From Embleya sp045207785 (GTDB lineage: Bacteria; Actinomycetota; Actinomycetes; Streptomycetales; Streptomycetaceae), in the NCBI RefSeq assembly GCF_045207785.1, contig NZ_CP108777.1, forward strand, positions 2,232,001 to 2,296,000: a DNA stretch of 64,000 nt, in the 5' to 3' direction. Each line of letters begins with the position of its first letter. Within the stretch, counting starts at the first letter, position 1. Of this stretch, positions 1-10,700 are shown piece after piece. The notes under the pieces are model-generated. The model did not search any database. It had not been told where the DNA came from and worked only from the letters and a program-made list of their open reading frames with translations. Position numbers and translations under genes: made by a program.

Positions 1-1713
1 GACCCGCAGGTGTTGCGCGGCGAGTTGGCCGATTGCCTGCCCGAACACCTGGTGCCGGCCGCGATCGTGGTCCTGCCCGCGCTGCCGCTGATGCCCAACG
101 GCAAACTCGACCGGGCGGCGCTGCCCGATCCGGCCGTCGCGGAGTCGACCCCGGACACCGCGCCGAGCGATCCCGTGCACGCCGAACTCGCCCGGATCTT
201 CGCCGAGGTGCTGCGGGTGGACCGAGTCGGCGTGCGGGACGGCTTCTTCGCGCTGGGCGGGGACAGCATCGGGGCCACGCTCGTGGCGACCAAGGCCCGG
301 TCCGCCGGGCTGAGGTTCACCGTCAAGGACGTCTTCCGGCATCAGACCGTGAGCGCGCTCGCCCGAGTCGCCTGGCGGGACGACGCGCGGCCGGCGGCCC
401 CCGCACCGGTCGTGTTCGCCGATCCGCCGCTGTCGCACGTGTTCCGGGACGGCGGGACGGGGCCGAACGGCCATCACGTCTGCGCCGTGCGTCCGGTCGG
501 GGCCGGGCGGTCGCATCTCTTGGCGCCGGCCGTCGCCGAACTCACCCGTCGACACCCCGGATTGCGGTTGCGGATCGAGACGGTCGGCAAGCGGCTGTGG
601 CGCACCACGTCGACCGCCGACGCGAACCCGAGGGTGACCGTCGTCGAGGGCGAGCCGGACGGCGCGGCCGAGGGACTCGGTCGAGCCCTCGCCGCGTCGG
701 ACGTGACCTTGGACGTAATCGGGGGACCGACGCTGTCGGTGACCCTGACGCCGGGGCGCCTGTTCGTGGTCGCGCACGCGCTCGTTCTGGACGCGGCGGC
801 GGTCGAACGGGTCGCGGACGAACTGACCGTCGCCCTGGCCGACGGTCGGCCGGGGGCACCGGCTCCGGTGCCGGTCGCGGCCTCGGTCGCGGCCCCGGTC
901 GACGCCGCGCCGCCCGACGCCGCGCCGCCCGACGCCGAGCGGGTCGATGCGGACGTGGCGACCTGGGCGGAGGAATTGCGCGACGCATTGCCGGCGCCGG
1001 CCGTACGGGGCACGGGTTCGGGCCGGTCACTGTTCCTGTCGACCGTCCTGACGGGTTCTGGCTCCGGCTCCGGTCCCGCTCCCGGTTCCGACCCCGGCCC
1101 CGACCCCGGCCCCGGTTTCGGTACCGGCTCCGGCCCCGGCTCGGTCGAGGTCGCTCGGGCCGCCGCGTGCGAGGCGTTCCTGATCGCCCTGCGCGCGCGC
1201 ACCCCCGACCTCGAAACCCTGTTGATCGACCGGGTCGTGGACCCGCACCGGCACGGATCGCCCCAATCGGCGGCCCCGGTCGGCTCGTTCGCCTTCGCCT
1301 ACCCGCTCGCCTTCGCTCGAGGGGGGCCGGTGCGGGACGTGCCCGCCGCCGACATTCGGGGTGCCGGCTACGTCCGGGTGCGCTACGCGAGCCGAACCGG
1401 TGCCCGGGTCCTGGGCCGGGTCGCCCGCGCGGAGATCGTCCTGCGCGACGCGCCGGCCCACGGCTGGGCCGACGACGTGCCCTCCGCGGTCAGCGCGCGC
1501 TGGCCCCTGGACGCGGCGGTCGCCGTGGCGGTGGGCGACGACGGCACGCGGTGCCGGCTCACCCTGCACGCCGGGCCGACCGTCGACGCGGACGACGCCC
1601 GCCGACTGCTCGCGCTCTGGGCCGCGGAGACGGCCGCGCGCATCCCGGGCACTTCGACGACCACCAGCACCGAGACGACCACACCGAACACGGACACGGG
1701 GCGGAAGACGTGA
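1..1713 (+). CDS. NRPS, C-terminal end (A end, PCP, degenerate epimerization-like domain), 5' partial
   Basis: The reading frame is open at the left edge, so only the last 570 residues of this nonribosomal peptide synthetase are seen. In order: the end of an adenylation domain with the A10 motif NGKLDR (about residue 35), a peptidyl carrier protein with LGGDSI (about 86-91; the GGDSI form usually precedes epimerization domains), then about 425 residues of condensation/epimerization fold. That last domain keeps a VGSFAFAYP motif but reads AHALVLDAA where an active enzyme has HHxxxDxxSW, so it is probably inactive. A Gly/Ser/Pro-rich linker near nucleotides 1054-1144 splits its two halves. The stop codon overlaps the GTG of the next NRPS, so the two subunits are translationally coupled. 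Its amino-acid substrate cannot be read because the A-domain core lies outside the window. Confidence 0.9.
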   Translation, partial: DPQVLRGELADCLPEHLVPAAIVVLPALPLMPNGKLDRAALPDPAVAESTPDTAPSDPVHAELARIFAEVLRVDRVGVRDGFFALGGDSIGATLVATKARSAGLRFTVKDVFRHQTVSALARVAWRDDARPAAPAPVVFADPPLSHVFRDGGTGPNGHHVCAVRPVGAGRSHLLAPAVAELTRRHPGLRLRIETVGKRLWRTTSTADANPRVTVVEGEPDGAAEGLGRALAASDVTLDVIGGPTLSVTLTPGRLFVVAHALVLDAAAVERVADELTVALADGRPGAPAPVPVAASVAAPVDAAPPDAAPPDAERVDADVATWAEELRDALPAPAVRGTGSGRSLFLSTVLTGSGSGSGPAPGSDPGPDPGPGFGTGSGPGSVEVARAAACEAFLIALRARTPDLETLLIDRVVDPHRHGSPQSAAPVGSFAFAYPLAFARGGPVRDVPAADIRGAGYVRVRYASRTGARVLGRVARAEIVLRDAPAHGWADDVPSAVSARWPLDAAVAVAVGDDGTRCRLTLHAGPTVDADDARRLLALWAAETAARIPGTSTTTSTETTTPNTDTGRKT

Positions 1714-4700
1714 GCGACCTCAACCCTTCGAACGACCGGCCGGCCCACACCCCGGCGGTGCTGTGGCGTCGCGAGGCGTTCGAGAGCGCGCCGCCGACGG
1801 TGCGCGCGATGGTCGCCCCGCGCGAACTCGCGCCCGACGCCGCGCACGTCCGCGCGATGGCGGTCCTCGCCCGCCATCAAGGCTTGCGCGCCGACGGCCG
1901 CACGGCGTGGTGCGGCACCTTCACGATCGGCACGGACGCCAGGCGCTCGACCGCCCGGGTGGCGCGCGTGGACGGGACACCCGCGACCGCGTGGGTGGAT
2001 CGGGGCCCGGCCCTGCCGGGGCTGCTGGTCGTCGCACTGCCCGGAGCCTTCGTCGACGGGACGTCGTGGCGGATCCTCGCCGACGAACTGCGCTCGGGCC
2101 TGCGCGGCGCACCCGTGGGACCCGAGCCCGCGGCGACCGCGGAGTACGCCGCCGCCGTCGCCCTCGACGCCACCGACCCGGAACTGCTCGACCGCGCGAC
2201 CCGATGGTTCACCCTGATGGACCGGGTGGACGAACTGGAATCGCCCCTGCCGTGGATCGGGAGCGAACCCGGGGTCGCGGACACGCCCCCCACCAGCGTG
2301 GCGGCCACGCTCGAACTGCCGCTCGAAGCGGGCCCGTTGACCTTGCGGACGCCGCTGCGCGAGATCGTCGTTTCGACGGCGGCGAAGGTACTGGGCCCCT
2401 TGGCGCCCGGGCCGCTGTTCGTGGACGTCGCCGAGGACGACCGCGACCGGCACGGCGATCGCTTCGCGCACACCGTCGGCGACCTGCGGCGGGTCTTCCC
2501 CGCCCTGCTGGAACCCGGCCCGCCGATCACCGACGCGCTGCCCGAAGAGCCGCGTGTCGCAGCGGACTTCGGCATGGCGCTCTACCTCGCCGAGCAGACC
2601 GCGGGCGCCCTCGCGGACGCGCCCGAGCCGGGCGTGCTCCTCGCCTACGGCCACACCGACCTCGGCGACGAACCGCTGCTCGCCCACGACCGCGACAGCG
2701 ACAGGCACGCTGCCTCGCGCTATCCGCTGCGCTTGGACCTGTGGGTGGACCACTCGCCCGCCGGGGCCGGGCGACGCGTCGCGCTGCGGGTCGTCGCCGA
2801 CCCGAAGGCGCTGCCCGAACTCGACGTCGCGGCGTTGGTCCAGGCGTGGCGGGCGGCACTGGAACCCGCCCTGCTCGACGCGGCCCCGGCCGGGCGCGAG
2901 GACGGCGCGTCCGCCGATGAGGCTGCCCGTGACGCCGCACTCGACGCCGCGATCGGGGGCCTGGGAGTGGCCGAGGTGCTGCCGCTGTCGCCGTTGCAGG
3001 AGGGCCTGCTCTTCCACCTCATGCTCGGCGGCGTGGCCGGCGACATCTACGTACAGCAGGCCGTCCTGTTCCTGGACGGCCCGGTGGACACCGATCGCCT
3101 CGCGGTCGCGGCCCGCCGGGTTCTGGAGAAGTATTCGAATTTGCGCGCGGGCTTCGTGAGCACCCAGGACGGACCGGTCCAGGTGGTGCCCGAGCGGTTC
3201 ACCGTGCCGTTCGCCTACGCCGATCTCACCGACCCGGGTGCCGACGTCGACGCCGCCTTCGAGGCGTTCGCCGACCGCCAGCGCGAGATCCCGTTCGACC
3301 CGGCCCGCCCCCCGCTGATCCGCTTCGCGCTGGCCCGCACCTCCGACACCGGTCACCGACTCGTGCTCACGTCACAGGTGGCCCTGTTGGACGGCTGGTC
3401 CGGCGGCCTCGCGCTGACCTCGCTCCTGGAGTTCTACACCGACGCCGAGGCCGAGAGCTCCCGGACCATCACACCCTTCCGGGCCTTCCTGCGCTGGTTG
3501 GACACCCGCGATCACGACGCCGCCCGCGACGCCTGGTACGCCTACCTGGGCGACGTCGCCGAACCCACGCTCCTGGCCGGTCCGCGCCCGCCGGGCGAGG
3601 ACGCCACCCCGGCCTCGGCCGGGGAGATCCACCGCGAGGTGCCCGCCCGACTCGCCGCCCGCCTCGCGGCCCGCGCCCGCGAGGCCGGGGTCACCGTCGG
3701 CACGCTCTACGAAAGCGCCTGGGGGCTGCTCCTGGGCCGGCTCACCGGACGCGACGACACCGTGTTCGGTGCGCTCGTGTCGGGGCGGCACCCGGACGTC
3801 GAGGGCATCGACACGACCGTCGGGGTGCTGTTCAACACCGTCCCGGTGCGCGTGCGCGTCGCGCCGCACGAGCCGATCGCGGACCTGTGGCGGCGCACGC
3901 AGGACGACAAGACGGATCTGCACGACCATCCGTACCTGGGCCTGAGCGAACTCCAGGCGATGGTGGGGGCGGGCCCGCTCTTCGACACGTTCTTCGTGTT
4001 CCAGAACCTCCCGCTGCCGGACAAGAGCCGCGAGTTCGGCCCCGAGGGAGGACTGCGCGTCCTGGGCCACGCGGTACGCGACGCCACGCACTACCCGGTG
4101 TCCGTGGTGATCACCCCCGGCGAGGTGACCCGACTGCGGGCGATGTACCACGACGACGCCTTCGACCGCGCCGAGGTCGAGGTGCTGACGGAACGCTATC
4201 TGCGAGTCCTCGAAGCCTTCGCGAGCGACCCCACCCGCGCGTGCGCCCGGATCGACGTACTCGGACAGGCCGAACGCCGCCGCGTGGTCGACACCTGGAA
4301 CGCGACCGCGCACCCCGTACCGGAACTGACGGTGGCGGACCTGTTGGAGGAGCGTGCGGGGCTGGTTCCGGATGTGGTGGCGGTGGTGCAGGATCCGGAT
4401 GGTGTGTTGCCGTTGGTGTGGTCATATCGGGAGTTGAACGAGCGGTCGAATCGGATCGCGCGGTTGTTGCGGGCGCGGGGTGCGGGTCCGGAGCGGGTGG
4501 TGGGTCTGGCGTTGCCGCGGACCGCCGACATGGTCGCGGCGTTGTTCGCGGTGCTCAAGACCGGCGCGGCCTACCTGCCCATCGAACGCGACGTGCCCGC
4601 CGAGCGTACCGCGTGGATGCTCGCTGACACCGCACCCGTCTGCGTCCTCACCGCCGGACCCGGCCCGGACACTCCCGCCGCCGTCGACCTCGATGACCCC

Positions 4701-7700
4701 TTGGTTGTCGCGGAGTTGGCGGGGTTGTCGGGGGCGGATCTGTCGGATGTGGAGCGTCCGGATTTCGTGCGTGGGGACGGGTCGCGGTTGGAGCATCCGG
4801 CGTATGTGATCTATACGTCGGGTTCGACGGGGCGGCCCAAGGGTGTGGTGACTCCGTATCGGGGTTTGACGAATATGCAGGTCAATCATCGTCGGGAGAT
4901 CTTCGATCCGGTGGTGGCGGCGGTGGGTCGGCGGTTGCGGGTGGCGCATACGGTGTCGTTCGCGTTCGACATGTCGTGGGAGGAGCTTCTGTGGTTGGTC
5001 GAGGGGCACGAAGTGCACGTGTGCGACGAGGAGTTGCGGCGTGACGCGCACGCGCTGACGCGGTATGTGGACCGGCATCGGATCGACGTCGTCAACGTCA
5101 CCCCCACCTACGCCCAACACCTCCTGGAGGAAGGACTCCTGGAGTCCGACCCGAGCGGCGGACGGCACCGACCCGCCCTCGTGCTGCTCGGCGGCGAGGC
5201 CGTCTCCGACGGAGTCTGGGCAGCGCTGCGGGACACCGAGGGCGTCCTCGGCTACAACCTGTACGGGCCGACCGAGTACACGATCAACACGCTCGGCGCC
5301 GGCACCGAGGACAGCGCGACCCCGGCGATCGGGCGGCCGATCCTCAACACCGCCACGCACATCCTCGACGCCAACCTGCAACCGGTACCGGTAGGCGTAC
5401 CCGGCGAGTTGTACGTCACGGGGATCGGCCTCGCCCGCGGCTACCTCAACGGCCCGGGGCAGACGGCCGCGCGGTTCGTGGCGAACCCGTTCGGGCCGCC
5501 CGGGAGCCGGCTCTACCGCACCGGCGACCTCGCCCGGCGCCGCCCCGACGGCATCATCGACTACCTCGGCCGCACCGACGACCAGATCAAGATCCGCGGC
5601 CACCGGATCGAACCGGCCGAGATCCAGAGCGTGTTGGACGCGCATCAGCACGTGGCCCGAACGGCGATCGTGCCCACCACCGGCCCGGACGGCGCGGTAC
5701 AGCTGACCGCGTACGTCGTACCCGAGACAGCCGGTTCGACCGATGCCGACACCAGCACCGGCGCCAACGCCGAGCACATCGCCCAATGGCGGCAGATCTA
5801 CGCCGACGAGTACACCGCCATCGACACGGCGGTGTTCACCGAGGACTTCGCCGGATGGGACAGCAGCTACGACGGCGCGCCGATCCCGCTCGCGCACATG
5901 CGCGAATGGCGCGCCGAGACCATCCGACGCATCACCGAACTGCACCCTTCGCGGATCCTGGAGATCGGGGTCGGCACGGGGTTGCTGCTGGGCGAACTGG
6001 CGCCCCAGAGCGAGAGCTACTGGGCCACCGACTTCGCCGACCCGGTTGTCGAGAAGCTGCGCGCGGACCTGGCCCGCGACCCCGAACTCGCCGCGAAGGT
6101 CGAGCTGCGAACGACCCCGGCGCACGAACTCGACGAGCTGCCCGAGGCGTTCTTCGACACGGTGGTGATCAACTCGGTCGTCCAGTACTTCCCGAGCGTC
6201 GACTACCTCACCGACGTGCTGCGCCGAGCACTGGACCTGGTCCGGCCCGGGGGAGCGGTATTCGTCGGCGACGTGCGCAACCTGCGGCTCGCCCGAACCT
6301 TCCACAGCGCGATCCGACTCGGGCAGGCGACACCGGACACCGACGACGCGACGGTACGCGCCGCGATCGAGCGTGCCGTGCTGCTGGAGAAGGAACTGCT
6401 GGTCGACCCGGACTACTTCGCCGCCCTGCCCGATCTGCTGCCCGATCTCGCGGGGGTCGACGTGCGGCTCAAACGCGGACACCTGCACAACGAACTGACC
6501 CGACACCGCTACGACGCGGTACTGCGCCGGGCCGGTGGCGGCCCGAACGCGGCGCTCGCCGACGTGCCGAGCCTCCTGTGGACCGGGTCCGAAGGCACCG
6601 ACGGGCTCGTGCGCCGGCTGACGGCGGACCGGCCGGACGCGCTGCGCCTGCGGGCCGTGCCCAACGCCCGACTCGCGGGCGAACTCGCCGCGGAACGCGT
6701 ACTGGCGAACGGCGGCACGAGCGCCGAGGCGCGAACCGCCCGGGCCGAGGCCGAGCAGGCCGTCGAGGCGGCGGTCGAGCCCGAGGCGCTGTACGCGCTG
6801 GGCGCGGAACTCGGCTACACCGTGGTCGCGACCTGGTCGGGCGCCGGACCCGGCGCCTTCGACGCGGTGTTCGTGGCCGGCGAACAAGCCGGGGGCGGTG
6901 TGCTCGGTACGTACGTGCCGACCGGTGCCGGCCGGCCCGACCTGTCCGGCTACGCCAACCACCCGGCCGCCGGCCGCGAGGCGGGCACCCTCGTGCCCCG
7001 GCTGCGCACCTACCTGCGCGAGCGGCTGCCCGAGTACATGGTGCCCGCCGGAATCGTCCTGCTCGACCGGCTCCCGCTCACCGTCAACGGCAAGCTCGAC
7101 CGACGCGCGCTGCCCGCCCCCGACGCCACCGCCGGTCGCGCGCCCACGCGGGCACCCGCCGGCGCCGCCGAGCACGCGCTGTGCGCCCTGTTCGCCGAGG
7201 TGCTCGGGGTCGCCGACATCGGCGCCGAGGACAACTTCTTCGACCTCGGTGGCCACTCGCTGCTCGCGGCCCGGCTGGCCGCCAAGGCCCGAGGCACGCT
7301 CGGCGTCGAGATCGCCATCCGGGACGTCTTCGCCGCCCCGACCACCGCCGCGTTGGCGGCGCTGCTCGCGGAACGCGCCGGGTCGGACGCGGCCGGGGCC
7401 GAGCCGCTGCGCCCCGCCGTCACGCGGCGGGAACGTCCCGACCGGGTGCCGCTGTCGTTCGCCCAGCGGCGGCTGTGGTTGCTCGGCCAGTTCGAGACGG
7501 CGAGCGCGGCCTACCACGAACCGATCGCGGTCCGGCTGCGCGGAACCCTGGACCGGCAGGCGCTGCGCGCGGCCGTACAGGACGTGACGAACCGTCACGA
7601 GACGTTGCGCACGTTGTGTGTCGCGCAGGAGGAGACCGCGGGAAGCGGCGTCACCGAGGTGTTCCAACGCATCCTGGCCCCGGAAGACGCGCGGGCCGAC

Positions 7701-10700
7701 GTCGAGTTCGTCGACACGGACACCCTCGGTGACATCGCGTCCGAACCCGCGCTGGTCGCGCTGGTCGCCGAGGCCACGCGCCGTCCCTTCGATCTGGGCA
7801 CGGAACTGCCGCTTCGGACCACGGTGTTCCGGATTCGCCCGGACGAGCACGTGTTGCTCGCGGTGTTCCACCACATCGCCATCGACGAGTGGTCCATCCG
7901 GCCGTTCGCGCAAGATCTCGCCGCGGCCTACACCGCACGCTCCGCCGGGCACGCGCCCGCATGGGAGCCGCTGCCGCTCCAGTACGCCGACTACACACTC
8001 TGGCAACGCGACCTGCTCGGCGAGCCGGCCGATCCCGCCGGTCGCTACGCCCGCCAACTCGCCTACTGGCGAACGGCCCTGGCCGCACTTCCGCAGGAGC
8101 TGGAGCTCCCCACCGACCGACCGCGCCCCACGGTGGCCGGCTACCGGGGCGGCACCGTCGAACGACTGATCCCCGCCGAAGTCGCGGAGCGCGTCCGCGC
8201 CGTGGCATCGGCCGCCGGGGCCAGCGCGTTCATGCTGTACCAGGCAGCGGTGGCGACCCTGCTGCACCGTCTCGGCGCGGGGACGGACATACCCCTCGGC
8301 AGCCCGGTGGCCGGGCGGGACGACGAGGCACTGGGCGACCTGATCGGATTCTTCGTCAACACCGTGGTGATCCGTGCGGACGTGACGGGAAACCCGACCT
8401 TCGCACAACTGCTGGCGCGGGTTCGCGATACCGATCTGGACGCGTTCGCCCACCAGGACCTGCCGTTCGAGCGACTCGTGGAGGAACTCAACCCGGCCCG
8501 CTCACTCGGCCGCAACCCGCTGTTCCAGGTGATGGTCGGATACCAGAACCAGGGAGTGGGCGAGGTTCGCTTCGGCGATATCGAACCGGTCGGCGAGCGA
8601 TTCACCCCGCCGACCGCCAAGTTCGACCTCGACTTCGTCTTCCGCGAGACCGACCTCGCCGCCGTGCCCGAGGGTGCGGTCGAGCTGGGCATCGAATACG
8701 CGGCGGACCTCTTCGACCACACCACCGTCGAGGACTTCGCCGAGCGGCTGCTGCGGTTGCTCGCCTCGATCACGGACGATCCGAACCGCCGGGTGGGCGA
8801 CTACGAACTGCTGTCGGCGGCGGAGCGCGAGCGCATCGTAGGCGAGTGGAACGCGACCGCGCATTCGGTTCCGGAACTGACGGTGGCGGACCTGTTGGAG
8901 GAGCGTGCGGGGCTGGTTCCGGATGTGGTGGCGGTGGTGCAGGATCCGGATGGTGTGTTGCCGTTGGTGTGGTCGTATCGGGAGTTGAACGAGCGGTCGA
9001 ATCGGATCGCGCGGTTGTTGCGGGCGCGGGGTGCGGGTCCGGAGCGGGTGGTGGGTCTGGCGTTGCCGCGGTCCGCCGACATGGTGGCGGCGTTGTTCGC
9101 GGTGCTCAAGACCGGCGCGGCCTACCTGCCCCTGGAGCGCGATCTGCCGCGCGAGCGGATCGCCTGGATGGTCGGCGAGGCCCGACCGGTATGTGTGCTG
9201 ACCGCCGGCGACATCGTGGGAGAGCACACCGTCGACCTCGATGACCCCTTGGTTCGCGCGGAGTTGGCGGGGTTGTCGGGGGCGGATCTGTCGGATGTGG
9301 AGCGTCCGGATTTCGTGCGTGGGGACGGGTCGCGGTTGGAGCATCCGGCGTATGTGATCTATACGTCGGGTTCGACGGGGCGGCCCAAGGGTGTGGTGAC
9401 TCCGTATCGGGGTTTGACGAATATGCAGGTCAATCATCGTCGGGAGATCTTCGATCCGGTGGTGGCGGCGGTGGGTCGGCGGTTGCGGGTGGCGCATACG
9501 GTGTCGTTCGCGTTCGACATGTCGTGGGAGGAGCTTCTGTGGTTGGTCGAGGGGCACGAAGTGCACGTGTGCAACGAGGAGTTGCGGCGTGACGCGCACG
9601 CGCTGACGCGGTACGTGGACCGGCACCGGATCGACGTCGTCAACGTCACCCCCACCTACGCCCAACACCTCCTCGATCTGGGCCTGCTCGACGGTGACCC
9701 GGCGCGGGGCCGGCATCGACCGTGCCTGGTGCTGCTCGGCGGCGAGGCGGTGTCGGACGCGGTGTGGAACCGGTTGCGCGACACCGACGCGGTGCTGGGC
9801 TACAACCTGTACGGGCCGACCGAGTACACGATCAACACGCTCGGCGCCGGCACCGAGGACAGCGCGACCCCGGCGATCGGGTGGCCGATCCTCAACACCG
9901 CCACGCACATCCTCGACGCCAACCTGCAACCGGTACCGGTAGGCGTACCCGGCGAGTTGTACGTCACGGGCATCGGCCTCGCCCGCGGCTACCTGGACAG
10001 CCCCGGTCCCACCGCCGCGCGGTTCGTGGCGAACCCGTTCGGGCCGCCCGGCAGTCGGCTCTACCGCACCGGCGACCTCGCCCGGCGCCGCCCCGACGGC
10101 ATCATCGACTACCTCGGCCGCACCGACGACCAGATCAAGATCCGCGGCCACCGGATCGAACCCGCCGAGATCCAAAGCGTGTTGGACGCGCATCCCGACG
10201 TGCTGCGGTCCGCGGTCGTGCCGAGCGCGGACGGGACCCGGTTGACCGCCTACGTGGTCGGCGGAGCCGATCCGCACGCGCTGCGCACGTGGTCGGCCTC
10301 GCGGCTGCCCGACTACATGGTCCCGAGCGCGTTCGTGCCGCTGGACGTCCTGCCGCTGACCGTCAACGGAAAACTGGATCGGGCTGCCCTGCCCGAACCG
10401 GACTTCGCGGCCGCGGTCACCGCCCGAGGGCCTCGGGACACGGTCGAGGCCGTGTTGTGCCGGGTCTTCGCCGACACCCTGGATCTTCCCCGGGTGGGGA
10501 TCGACGACAACTTCTTCACCCTCGGCGGGCATTCGCTGCTTGCCGTTCGACTTGTCGGCGCGATCCGCGCCGCCGACATCGTGCCCGACCCCGACACGGT
10601 CACCGTGGCGCTGGTGCTGACCGCGCCGACGGTCGCCGACCTGGCGGATCGGCTACGCGGGAGCACCGACACGGACGACCTGACCGCACCCCTGCTCGCG

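Noticed and set aside
474..1569. Reverse-strand frames rich in Pro/Gly/Ser over the first NRPS linker
   Set aside because: They are low-complexity antisense of the Gly/Ser/Pro linker with no independent signals.
4422..8453. Reverse-strand open frame of more than 1300 codons antisense to the NRPS
   Set aside because: It mirrors third-position GC bias of the NRPS and has no recognisable domain.
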